A DNA stretch of 64,000 bases from Corylus avellana (taxonomy: Eukaryota; Streptophyta; Magnoliopsida; Fagales; Betulaceae). The stretch's first letter is position 1, and each line of letters starts with the position of its first letter. Positions 33,802 to 44,525 of the stretch are shown one piece after another. A program made the translations under genes and the position numbers. The stretch covers positions 11,883,350-11,947,349 of the forward strand of contig NC_081544.1 of the NCBI RefSeq assembly GCF_901000735.1. Reading direction: 5' to 3'. Below the pieces are notes generated by a model. That model had not been told where the DNA came from. It saw only the letters and a list, made by a program, of their open reading frames with translations, and did not search any database.

Positions 33802-35194
33802 TGTAACATCAATCTAATGATTGATATTATAGTAGCATGGATGGCTAGGATTAAATCCTAACTTTCATGCTATGGCCGTGTGGTCCATGGAGAATTCTCC
33901 ATGGGCTACACGGTTTCATGCTCCTTGGATTGGGCTTGGATTTCACCACAAGCCTTTTCCCTTGTCACTAATACTTTGGCCTAGTTAATAAACTCTGGCC
34001 TTATGTATTTCCACGTATGCTAATTGAGCCTCTAGGTTTTATCCCAAGCCTAATTATATCTAATCTCTTTATCCCAATGTTTTAATTAAATAAAACACTT
34101 AGCCCAATAAATAAGAAAGCCTTATGGTTAAATTACATCAGCTTGGTGAGGGACCTAAAGGGAAAAATATTATTGGCTTGAATATCTCCATAATCATGTC
34201 ACCCTAACATTTGTTACGTAATTGTATTCTAATCACAATTAATTCCACTAAATGAATGTGACTGAACTCCAATAAATATTATTGATTTAATATAGTTAAT
34301 CCCTTTTACTTTTTGACTTATGATTCCACCACAAAATATTCCGTTGCAGAATTAAGGTTTAGGATATTGCCACATAATTCTCTACCTCTTTATCATTGAG
34401 TCATTGATTGTATGTTATTCTCATACATGTGATAGACACTTGTATTTACATTTTGGTATGCTAACCAAAATGCTTCGGCCGAAGATTGAGAATCATATCC
34501 ATAAAATCTATCTCAAGGGGAAATTTCTTGTCTCTTTATTTACCAACAAAGGATTTGGATTCCCTCTTGAAGTTGGTGTTCCCACAAAGTTAGATGTGAT
34601 TACCCAATGAATTGAGTTATGTTGACCAACGATAGTTCTCACTCTATGATACATCAAAATAATCAGCACTTCACATCCGAGTTGACAAACTTCTCAGGAT
34701 TTAAAATCAAAGTCTAAATAGCCTTTAAGGAGTTTGTCGTCTTAGCTCATTATACAATATCTTTTTGGAATACAACTCCATGGTCCATTCAGTGCCTTAG
34801 GTTCTCAGCACACTACACATCAATCCCGAAGACACCGCTTCGCTTGATCAAGGTACATCACCAAGATTCAATGTGTAACAGCCTTACTCAAGATGGAATG
34901 CCTAGTTCCATTTACTGACTGCGAACTTTATCCTTTAAGCATATAAGGATTATGGACTATGACATTGTGTGATAACCACGTTACTCACACCCATATCCAT
35001 ATTCAATGTAATCCTAGGACCTTTCACATCCATAACAAATATCATAAACAAGGTAATAAGCATGTAAATGACATTTTATATGTTATATGCTCAATTCATT
35101 TTAATTAGTGAATATAACATTTATATTCATAACAAACATTTGAATGTAAACACAGATATATAAAATCATTGGGATTCAAGGCATAATCCCAACA
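33802..35194 (-). mobile_element. LTR-like repeat, probably copia type, reverse strand
   Basis: The reverse strand begins TGTTGGGATTATGCCTTGAA at 35194 and runs about 1.4 kb without coding potential. A partial relative lies at 49745-49945 and ends at the same CATAATCCCAACA boundary. The TG start and sharp shared end fit an LTR. I could not confirm a target duplication, so the left end (33802 or 33818) is uncertain. Confidence 0.55.
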
Positions 35195-35198
35195 TTTT

Positions 35199-38038
35199 TG
35201 TTGTGTCAAACTATCAATAATAAAATTACCATTCGCAATCAAACCAATCCTTGTAGGATATGGCTATAATGAGTGTGTAAAACCTCAAGGACTATGCTGT
35301 CATTGTTATTAAGCTTGTCAGGATTAATTCTAGATTAATTCAAAGAAGATTGATTTGTTTTGTCTTTATAAACAAAATGCATAAAAGTAAAAGTAAGATA
35401 AATTGTATTGAGCAGAAGAATAGGGGGTTGATTTTACTGCTAACCGCATAATGGTAAGTGCCAAAATATTCATATTTTAGCCCTGAACTAATATGTGTTA
35501 ATTCCTTAGTTTTGATAGTTTATGCTATTTTAGTTCTTTTATGTGTTTTCTTTGTTTTTGTAGGCTTTTGGAAAAAAAGGAAGCAAATCTGGAGGTATTG
35601 GGCTTAAAGAGCGAATTTGGGAAAAGCTGGAGACTCTGGTAGTACGATCGATCTCAGGGGACCTGCGATCGAGCACACTACAAGCAAAAGACTAGATGAG
35701 TGCAGCCTTGTGCTTGTGCGCACACAAGGAGACTCATCTGCGATCGAGCGCACACGGGTTGCGATCGATCTCACCCATGCGCTGGAGAATAGTCAGCTGC
35801 AGTTACAATTCCTTTTCCTTCCATGTTAAGGGTATTCCAATCCCCACTTATAATAGGACTAAACCCTACGAATTTTCTAGGTTTACTAGGGGTTCTAGGA
35901 TTTCTAGAGGTCTATAAATAGACCTCTTAGCTCCTAGGAAAGGGTGTGGAGAAAGAGACACATGCTCTGGAAAGGAACTAAAGGCTAGATCAAGAGGAGT
36001 TTGGGTTTTTCTTCTCTTCCACCTTTTATTTTTGTTATGTAGTTTATATTTTAATTGGGGCTAGATTGAAGCCCTAGTCATGTCTATTTAGGATTTAAAT
36101 ATTGGCGCATTTGCTACAATTATATTTTGGTGTATTTAACTTGATTAATTCCCGTTTTCTTGAGTTCCTCATATGTGTTTGCCTGATCAACATATGCATG
36201 TGGTATGAATTAGTTAGTTAAATCAATTTGGATGGCCGAGTCCTAGGATTAATAAGAGTAACAAAAGAAATCCACATGAGGTTCTTGGGTTAATCAACAT
36301 GGGGGACTAGGAGTATACACCCATGCCCTAGGCCTCATGTGTTTGTCGATTTTCACAGATTTATACTTTCTTAAAAAACAACTTAGTATACACCCATGCT
36401 AAATCCTTTAAGAAAGAAAAGAATTTGAGTATACACACATGCCTAATTTGTTGCTTAGGAAAATCTATAGCTTAAAGAGTATACACTCATGCCCTTAGCT
36501 TGACAAACATTAATTATACTGGTATGATTGGCGCATTGGCATATTGTTATCTAAATTAGCCTGATCAGTGGTGGATATCGAAACCCTAATCCTTTTTAGT
36601 TTTAGTTTATCTTTTATTTTATTTCTTTATTTTAATTCAATCGTGACAATTGAATTTTATCTGTTTAATTAAATAGGAAATTACTTCTAAACATAATTTA
36701 CCAATCCTCGTGGGAATGATCTCGTGTTTCTTGCTATACTATTGTTTGATCTTGTGCACTTGTGAGTAAAACGTACCAAGTATTTCACTATTAATTTAGG
36801 TGGGTATTTGGCACAACACATAACAATGGTTAATCATAAATTAACAAGGAAAAGTCATATTTTGCATGATATAGGGCTCGTCTCACTCGAGTAGTCAAGA
36901 AAATACCATAATTTAAAAATAAGTGTAATCCATCTTCGGTAGTCATGTACCATCTGCCTAACCTCTAGATGCGGTATGGTTTGTCTTCCCTAGGTATGGA
37001 CTATCAAATCGCTTAATCAGTTATACGCATTCAAGGGATAAGCATAACTCATCTACGGGTCGTACGAATTGTCTACCCATATTACACTAAGCTAGGGTGT
37101 AGAGTAATTCACCGTCCTTGGGCGTGACCTATCAAACCCTCTTGATCATGTGTCAGTTAAAACTGTTGTATAACAATCATTCATATAATCATAGAAAATA
37201 TGAAGGATTGAGTTCATTCAAGATAAAAAGCTTTCTAAGACAAGAGAATAATTTCATAATGATTGAATATAAACTTTAAAACCAAATTTCTAAGTTATAC
37301 AACCATCATACATATAGAAAATTCCTAACTTAAAATACAATTAAACCATCATTACTGGGAAAGGGCTACATCAACACCCTATTACGAGTTTTGCTGCTCA
37401 TGGTGGTGCAAGAATGGCCTCCTACCATGTTCATCTTCTTTTCAACTTTTCAAGCATCCAAAAAGATATTTTCTGTCTAAAACTAAGCACCCTTTCTTCA
37501 TGGCTTTGAAGCCTATTTATAGGGTGTACAACAAACCCTAGAAGGCCTAGGAATCCAAGAAAAATCGTACTTCAGTCTCCCTAGATTTTTGTCCTTATAT
37601 TTCGAGGCGATTTTAGCATAACAAACATCTGAATTAGGAAATGTGTATTTCACAATGATTTGTATTATTTTGAGTTAGATTTCCATTGCAATACACGAGC
37701 TGAAAGTTATGATTCAAAATACTAAGACATGTGCAAAATCCAAAAATTAATCTAATCCAATTTTGACTTCAATTAGAGAAATTCCGATTTAATCATTTCC
37801 TTGATTTGATTAAATTTAACCACATCATATAAGTAATCTATTATGATTGTTTAGGCTTAACCACATCTTCTAGGTGTTTTCAAAGTGTGCTTTAAGCCCA
37901 AATTCAATGGAATTTCTTGCATCATTATTAAAAACCAGAAAACACTAAAACAACACAGAATCAAACAAATAACAATGCTAAGGAATTAACATATGCGACT
38001 TAAGGGGCTTGAATGTTCAACATTCGGCGCCTACCACA
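35199..38038 (-). repeat. Family B LTR, reverse strand, interrupted by a solo Athila-type LTR
   Basis: The two parts 35199-35451 and 36819-38038 are one LTR of a second family, also present at 48460-49740 and 51244-52790. The reverse-strand start reads GTAGGCGCCGAATGTTGAAC; the end contains TCCTTGTAGG(A/T)TATGG in plus orientation. A reverse-strand TATA-like CTATTTATAG (plus orientation) is at 37512-37521. Upstream of it (37540-37640) no GATCGAGCGC palindromes are seen. Confidence 0.75.
35452..36818 (+). mobile_element. Solo LTR of the Athila-like family (1367 bp)
   Basis: Flanked by CATAA at 35447-35451 and 36819-36823; the uninterrupted target can be read near 48700 (CCGCATAACAATGG). Starts TGGTAAGTGCCAAAATATTC and ends GGCACAACA. 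Palindromes CGATCGATCTC and GCGATCGAGCGCAC lie at 35640-35775, and the TATA box TATAAATA is at 35913-35920. Confidence 0.9.
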
Positions 38039-38258
38039 TGTACATCAATTGTTACGACACTATAAACAATTGATGAATCGCGTGGTCCTGTTCGATGTAT
38101 GGCACAACCTTGCCTATACCCCAACATATTAACTTGAAGTGTCCATACTTCTCATGACCAGGACATGTCATTTGAGGTTCCCAGTTCCATTTATGACTAT
38201 GAACAACAAGTTTTATAAGTTGCACATACCATTGAGTATGATCTTCTGTGATACGCAA
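38039..38258 (-). other. Unidentified segment between family B LTR pieces
   Basis: A reverse-strand frame of 68 codons has two Cys (CPGHEKYGHFKLIC) and Trp- and His-rich parts. I do not recognise it. It is not found in the other family B copies, so it may be a leftover of internal sequence of a family B element. Confidence 0.3.
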
Positions 38259-38665
38259 TCAAAGGATAAGTATAACTCATTTTTTGTTAGTATGAATTGT
38301 TTACCTAAATTACAGTAAACTAGGATGTAGAGCGATTCGTCTTTCCTAAGCATGGTCTATCAAACCCTCTTGATCATATGTCAGTTAAAACTGTTGCATA
38401 ACCATCATTCTTACAATCATAGAAAATAAGAATGATTGAGTTCAATCAAGATAAAAGGCTTTCGAAGACAAGATAAGAATTCTATCAAGATTTAACATAA
38501 GCATTAAAGATCAATTCTCATAGTTATACAACCATCATGCACATATAGAAAAACCCTAAATTAAAATACCATCAAACCATTGTTACTTGGAAAGGGCTAC
38601 ATCAACTCTCTATTACAGAATTTGTTGCTCATGGCGATGCTAGGCTGGCCTTCTGCCATGTTCAT
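38259..38665 (-). repeat. Family B LTR part, left of the forward Athila-like element
   Basis: Begins in the middle of the family B LTR (AAGTATAACTCAT block) and runs to the TTCAT target at 38661-38665. The same LTR continues at 47253. It is therefore the host site of the element 38666-47247. Confidence 0.75.
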
Positions 38666-38756
38666 TGTTAAGTGCTAAAATATTCATATTTTTAGCCCTT
38701 AACTTACATGTTTTAATCCTTTAGTTTTAGTTAATTTATGCTATTTTAGTCCCTTT

Positions 38757-40238
38757 GGCTTCGTTTGGCAAAAGCCATGGCCCAGACAGTGTCTGGGCCA
38801 TTGACCGGTTTTTTTGTCAACATTTGGCATATTTTTTACCATATTGCCCCTCTTTCAGAAATTTTTCCAGAGACATAAATCCCGCGCTTTCCCCTTTCTA
38901 TGCGGTCCTGGCAAAAAAGGCATATTTTATGCCTTCTATTAAAATGCTGACACCTCACCTAATACACTTTAAGAAAATAAAACCAAAACACTAGATAACA
39001 ACCAAAAAGAAAACAAGCAGAGCTATAGGCCGGAAAGAGAGAAATTTCCGGTGGAGGAGAACCATTTTCCGCCGGAACCAGAAAAACCCACCAACAGACA
39101 CAACTCAAGAATTCACAAAGAAACTATATCAAGAATTATCGCAAATCAAGAATCCCTTAATGAAAACTTTTTTTTGAAAAAAAAAAAAAAAAAAAACCAT
39201 TAAAAGAATAGAAATAAAAGAAAAGAAAAGGTTTTGATGACCCACCTGGATGCCTTAGCCTCCGAAATGGCCATCGAAGAACCCACTGCCCAGTGATTGT
39301 AAATTTGTGATATTTTTTAGAAGATGAGCAACAACAATTCCGATTAACAGAGATTTACGATCAGCAATTTGGATCAAGGTTTTGTTTCTACGTGGGAAAG
39401 AAGTAAGTTGGATCTAGCGTGGGTTTCGTCTAGACCCAGCGTGGGTCAAGCCGTGACCCACGCTGGGTCGCGAGTCACGGCCCAGCGTGGGTGATCGATG
39501 TGACTCAGCCGTGGGTCGACCGTGACCCAGTGACCCACGTGGGTCTGGTGAACCACGGCGGGTCTCAGGCCGAGACCCAGCCGTGGGTCTGCTCTGGTCT
39601 CTCTCCTTCTCTCTCTCACTATAGACCCAGCAGTGGGATTTTCTCTCTCGTTCGATCTTGTGTTTACGTTGTAGATAATAAGGTGGATGAACTTTTGGAG
39701 TTATGTGGAAGTAGTGATAATAAGGTGGCAAAAGGTGATGATCTTTTGATGGAAAGCTTTGATAATGAGAATGGGAGTTCAAGTGATGAAATTAACGATA
39801 GCCAAAACGTTGATACTGATGAAATCGTGGGTCCAGGAGAGTTGATGAACGGGATGGGTGGGTTGAGAATTTCAGAGAGGCTTACAGTTGAAACTGATAG
39901 CTCAAGTGCGAATTCTGTGCCGTCAGATAGCGGGAGTTCACAGCCACCTCCTCCACCTGTCCCATCCTCGAAACCATTAGCAGGAAACTCAAATTCTAGG
40001 AGAGTTGTCTCAGGAAATTCAAATGCTGTGCGGATTGGGTCATCCAGAAGGGCAGTTGCCTGGCCTGTTTTTTCAAAGAAGCCAAACAAGAAGACACTGA
40101 ACAGTGTCCGGGAGCTGGAGGAAAAGAGTACAACGCTGAAAATTTTTGGAGAAACAAATGAAGGATAATCCTGTAATTTCACATCAGAGAAATGACTTAA
40201 ACAGTGTCTAGGCTAAGCCATGCCTTTTGCCAAACACC
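38757..40238 (+). mobile_element. TIR DNA transposon carrying a foreign ORF (Pack-type)
   Basis: The left end GGCTTCGTTTGGCAAAAGCC and the reverse complement of the right end (GGTGTTTGGCAAAAGGCATG) form imperfect terminal inverted repeats of about 25 bp. CCCTTT flanks both sides (38751-38756 and 40239-40244); if mismatches are allowed the duplication could be 8 bp, as in hAT elements. The uninterrupted LTR sequence can be read at 46070-46095. No transposase is present. Inside are GTGGGTC palindromes (39413-39560), a CT tract and the ORF described next. Confidence 0.75.
39661..40168 (+). pseudogene. Captured host coding fragment in the TIR transposon
   Basis: A frame open to the TAA at 40166 has normal protein composition: an acidic stretch (DNKVDELLELC, DDLLMESFDNENG), a Pro run (QPPPPPVPSS), Ser/Asn/Arg-rich sequence and a C-terminus with RRAVAWPVFSKKPNKK. 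It follows an acceptor-like TTACGTTGTAG near 39676, so it probably contains an exon taken from a host gene. The open frame extends upstream to 39491 through the GTGGGTC palindromes, which is unlikely to be real protein. I do not recognise the parent gene. The frame lacks stops, so the capture may be recent. Confidence 0.5.
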
Positions 40239-41494
40239 CCCTTTATGTGTTTTCCATGCTTTTGTAGGCTTTTAGAAGAAAATGAAGTAAATCTAGAAGA
40301 TTTGGGCTCAAAAAGAGAATTTTGGAAAAATTGGAGTTTCTGTAAATCTGGAAGATTTGGGCTCAAAAAGAAAATTTTGGAAAAGTTAGAGTTTCTGGTA
40401 GTGTGATCGATCGTAGGTGACTTGTGATCGATCGCACTATGATCGATCGCACCTGTGCGCTGGAGAATTCTAGAAGCTGCGGACAGACTCCCTTTCCTTG
40501 CACATTAGGGTTTTCCAAGTCCCACTTGTAATAGGACTAAAACCCTATGAATTTTCTAGGTTTACTAATGTAACAAGGACTTCTAAAGCCCTATAAATAG
40601 ACCTCTAAACCTTGAGAATAATCAAGCGGGAAAAGACACACTTTTGAAGGAGAAGAATTGGAGCTCTTCAAGTTCAAGTTTCGGGTTTATTCTTTTCCTT
40701 TATTTTATTTTATTTAATGAAGATGTTTAACATCAACTTCATGTGTAACTAATTTATTTAGTAGGGCTAGATTGAAGCCCTAATTATGTTTAGTTGATAT
40801 TCAATATTGGCACCCTTGTGATGATCTTGTTGTGATATCTAAATTGATTAATTCATGTTTTCATGAATTCCTCATATGTGTGTGCCATATCAACATGTGC
40901 GTGTGGTATGGACTAGTTAGTTAAATCAATTTGGATGACCAAGTCCAGGGTTTAACAAAAGTAACAAAAGTAATCCACACTGGGTTCTTGGGTTAATCAA
41001 TAAGGGGAACTGAGAGTATACACCCATGCCCTTGGCCTCATGTGTTTGTCGATTTCGACAGAATATATGCTTTCTGAAAGAATGACTTAGTATACACCAT
41101 ACTAAATCCTTTAGGAAAGAAAAGAGTTAGAGTATACACCCATGCCTAACTCGTTGCTTAGGGAAATCTATAGCTTAAGGAGTATACACTCATGCCCTTA
41201 AGTTGACAAACATTAGATAGACATAACATGATCAAAACATTGGTATATTGATATATTAGCTAAATATAATTAGTGGTGGATATCAAAGCCCTACCTTTTT
41301 ATTATCATCAAATCAAAAATCAATCTTTGTTTTGTTTTACTTTTGGAATTTAATTTTAGACAAAATTTAGCAATCCTCGTGGGAATGACCCCGTATTTGC
41401 ACACTATACTACTGTGTTGACCTCGTGCACTTGCGGGTAAAACATCCAATTATTTGCCTATTAATTTAAGTAGATAATAGAGACAACAAGTTTT

Positions 41495-41512
41495 TGGCGC
41501 CGTTGCCGGGGA
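41495..41512 (+). other. Primer-binding site for tRNA-Asp
   Basis: TGGCGCCGTTGCCGGGGA begins 7 bases after the LTR and complements the 3' end of plant tRNA-Asp (ending CCCCGGCAACGGCGCCA), the primer used by Athila-type elements. Confidence 0.9.
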
Positions 41513-41894
41513 TTGCGGCAAATTTTGTTTAGAATTATTTTCCTTTAGTTGTGTTCTTTTAATTTTCAATTTTAGATTTTGTTTTCTTTCTCTAATTTAA
41601 TTCTGTTTTTCTAATTTTTTTTCCGCAGTTCCTGTTTTGCCTCTGGAGGTGTGCTCGAGCGCCCAACCAGGGTGATCGAGCTCACCAATGCGATCGAGTG
41701 CACCTCACGGTGGGATCAATTGTACATCCAAAGAGCAGCACAGTTAATACACTAATTATAGATCTGATTTTTTTTTTCTTTTCTTTCATGCAGGGTCATT
41801 CAAGTCTGCATATTAGTAAGTTTTTATTTTTAATTTTATTTTATTTTTCCTTTTAATTTTAACTTCTTTTTGTTAGTTTATTTTATTTTCATAC
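41513..41894 (+). other. Untranslated leader of the forward Athila-like element
   Basis: T-rich leader with a palindrome cluster at 41650-41715 (GTGCTCGAGCGCC, TGCGATCGAGTGCAC) and a CAG acceptor-like site before the gag ORF. Similar leaders with palindromes occur at 24340-24420 and 53281-53530. Confidence 0.65.
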
Positions 41895-42551
41895 ATGTGG
41901 GGAGGCGTTCCGACACCCCATGCACCATGTTCATTATGCCATGACCCTTATCAATATGTTAGAGAATGTCCTTCAATAAGACAAATTTCTAACAAAGTTT
42001 TTGGGCATAAGAACACATCGTTCTCTAGACTGGGGAACGACCGCTATTTTGATTCTTGTAACCCAACATGGAGCCAACAGTCCAATCTCTCATGGCAAGC
42101 TCAAGCTCCCGGAATTCATGCTCAACAATCTCATGGACTGCAACATCACTCATATCAGCAATTCTATGATCATGCATATTCCTCTCAATCAGCTCCACAA
42201 CAGCAATGTCAGGCTGAACCACCTTCTCTTATAGATATGGTAAATACATTGGTTAAGACTACACAACAAGCATCTGAGGAGATGAAGTCCGACTTCAAAC
42301 CGAAAGGCAATAGTCTCAAAGAAGAAGAAGCATATCAAGAAGACCCATCTTCCACCTACTGGCCTCCACAATACCAAGAAGAGGAGCCATCTCCCATATA
42401 TGATCATTTGAATTCTTCTCCACATCAACAATATCAAGAAGAACCACCTCCTCCGAAAAGGTTTACCTTAGAAGAAGCAGTTGCTGCCTTAGAAAAACAG
42501 TATGCTGACTTTACAAAACATGTGGTAGCTCACAGTAGAAAAAATCTATAG
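41895..42551 (+). CDS. Gag-type protein of the forward Athila-like element (218 aa)
   Basis: Continuous ORF with a zinc-knuckle-like motif near the N-terminus (Cys12, Cys15, Gln20, Cys25: CSLCHDPYQYVREC). The His of the CCHC motif, present in the relative at 24614, is Gln here, so zinc binding is probably weakened. The rest is Gln/Ser/Pro-rich (QYQEEEPSPIYD, QYQEEPPPPKR) and ends in a possible helical segment (FTLEEAVAALEKQYADFT) as in Athila gag C-terminal regions. It is much shorter than normal gag and lacks the retrotransposon gag domain. Possibly translated but unlikely to assemble particles. Confidence 0.6.
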   Translation: MWGGVPTPHAPCSLCHDPYQYVRECPSIRQISNKVFGHKNTSFSRLGNDRYFDSCNPTWSQQSNLSWQAQAPGIHAQQSHGLQHHSYQQFYDHAYSSQSAPQQQCQAEPPSLIDMVNTLVKTTQQASEEMKSDFKPKGNSLKEEEAYQEDPSSTYWPPQYQEEEPSPIYDHLNSSPHQQYQEEPPPPKRFTLEEAVAALEKQYADFTKHVVAHSRKNL

Positions 42552-42639
42552 ACATCTGGAATTACCTTACAGTAGAAAAAATTCATTCCCTTTGGTGCAA
42601 GAGAAGGAAAGATTGTTGCTTCAAGTTTAAAGTACCACC

Positions 42640-42684
42640 GTCTGGCTGAAGATATTAAACTTAGCGCTCATGGGAGGCACCCCA
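42640..42684 (+). other. Conserved block after the pol position
   Basis: TCTGGCTGAAGA, TTAAACTTAGCGCTC and ATGGGAGGCACCCCA in order. The same block occurs again at 44537-44580 after the env-position ORF and at 27660-27703 (reverse strand) about 19 nt after the integrase stop. Both forward copies contain a five-codon mini-ORF (MGGTP then TAG). Confidence 0.7.
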
Positions 42685-42699
42685 TAGTATATCCTTTTT

Positions 42700-43400
42700 A
42701 TTTTGTTGTTTGTTTTATTTTGCTTGACTTTGTGTTTTATTTTACTTTAGTGTTTGAGTGTTTCAAGTCCCTGGTCATTTTTGTTACATTCTGTTACTGT
42801 GATTGAACGCACCCTAAGTGCGATTGAGTGCAGTAACCAAATTTTGGCTGTTTTACATTCTGTTAGTGCGATCGAGCGCACCATGTATGCGTTCGGGCGC
42901 ACATCACCCACACACGTACACCATTGCGCTAGTGTGATCGAGCGCACCATGCATGCGATCGAGCGCACTCGAGCAGTAGGCCACATAACCTATTTTAGGT
43001 CACTTTTCCCCCATTCCCCCTTCATTTTCCCCCGCGCCGTATACACCACCCCCACAACCCATCACTGCAACTCCACATTCATCGGCACACCACCACTTCT
43101 CCTCGCTTCCATTGGCCTTAAACAATCACCACCACACCTCAATTGCACCTACACGTGCCCATTCTCACCTGCGGCCACCACCATTCTCCCACCATCAACC
43201 TTCAAAACCCCGAATCCCTTTCGACCCACTCACCATTTTTATCATCATTTTCTGCAATTATGGGTGTTCATCCACCCACATTGCCTCTCTATGTTGGGTT
43301 TTGATATTTTGCAGGGGTTTTGGGCTATTGTTGCTGTGTTTTCAGAACTTTGGCCATCTCAGTGCACACCAGGTGTTTGACAGAATTCTCGAACCAGCAG
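42700..43400 (+). repeat. Upstream region of the env-position ORF with GCGATCGAGCGCACC clusters
   Basis: Palindromes GCGATCGAGCGCACC and variants recur at 42785-42975, followed by a C/T-rich stretch at 43000-43300. It matches 776-1480 and 1501-2015 in reverse. It may hold a promoter or splice site for the downstream ORF; none was proven. Confidence 0.6.
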
Positions 43401-43404
43401 TATC

Positions 43405-44525
43405 ATGCCAAAAACTTGGGCTTCATCTTCCTGGGCTCCGATACCCAAGCCACTTCTCCCCCGCCCACTTTTGAGGAGTGGGAGCTGCTATTTGAGACAA
43501 CCTTCACCATTCGGGAAGATTTTCAAAACCTAGAGGCGACTCAATTTGCGGTCGCCGAATTCAAGCGTCGGGGGCTCAAGAAGCATTTCAAACCGGTCAC
43601 CTCCATTGCCTACAGAAAATTGGTGATAGAGTTCTATGGCCACCTGTCCCATGATTACAACAGGCCGGCTGTCCTCTCTTCCAAACTGCAAGGCCGAGCT
43701 ATTGACTTGACAAGGGCCGACATTGCCGCTGCACTCCAATGCAATGATGAGCACCCTCCAGAAATAGCACAGCTTGCCGAGCAACCGCCCAGATTCTATG
43801 TGACAGAAATCATTGAGGACATGTGCCAAGGGCGATATGCCGATGCCCATCATAATGCCGGCAGCTAGTCCAAGTTACCTCAGCGGCTCTGGTTTGTGGA
43901 CTCCATATTGCACCGCAATGCTTTTCCCTTAGGGCACAAAACTCAGAGGCGGGATTAATTTCTCCAAACCCTCTACACCTTCTATAAAGGTGCCTAGTAT
44001 TCCATTCTCGATATCATTTGGATCCAAATTCACAATTTTTGGAATGGAGTGCACATTGGAGGAGCTGAATCCACTCACTCATGGGGACTACCTTTCCCAT
44101 ACTTAATCACCTACATCCTCTGGAAGAGGCATCAAGGGCACTGCAGCTGATGAGCCAGTCACTACTACCCCCATCTTTGGCATTCGCCAATGGAACAAGA
44201 GCTGCTCCCATATGCCCCGGGCACCTCCAACACCAGCAGCTGGTGCGGAAGAGAGTGAGGCCGAGCTGATGGCCGGAGATGAACCTGCAGCTGAGCTAAA
44301 AGCAGTAGAGGAGGAGGCCCCGATCATCTTTCATGCAGCACATTATTGCTCACTCAGTGAAGAAATGTCAGGCCTTCAAAGAAAGTTGGCTAATTAAAGA
44401 AGGGAGGCTCGGGAGGATATAGTCCTGATGGATAAAAGACTAGCAGCCTTAGAAGAATTAATGCAGTCCATTCTCAGCCAGTTGCCACCACCATCTGGAG
44501 CATCATCTTCTGGACAGCATTAAGC
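43405..44525 (+). pseudogene. Env-position ORF remnant (plant transposon protein domain)
   Basis: Starts MPKTWASSS at 43405 (MPRTRASSS in the copy at 775). A one-base loss near 43430 shifts the frame; the domain then reads FEEWELLFETTF, EFKRRGLKKHF, YRKLVIEFYGHL, AALQCNDEHPPE and FYVTEIIEDMC. A TAG at 43866 and further stops (including the TAA after QRRD near 43957, shared with the copy at 1-775) break it. The C-terminal part is Ala/Glu-rich with many stops to 44525. Function of the family is unknown. Confidence 0.7.

Larger units (their letters stand above)
38666..41488 (+). repeat. 5' LTR of the forward Athila-like element
   Basis: Starts TGTTAAGTGCTAAAATATTC and ends GAGACAACA. Without the insertion 38757-40238 it is about 1.34 kb. 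Palindromes at 40400-40455 (GTGATCGATCGCAC), TATA box at 40592-40599. The 3' LTR lacks about 60 bp of the ACACCCATGCC region that is present here. Confidence 0.9.

Noticed and set aside
39414..39782. Reverse-strand Ser/Arg/Pro-rich frame over the GTGGGTC palindromes
   Set aside because: Produced by the inverted repeats. The plus strand downstream has the better coding composition and an acceptor-like site.
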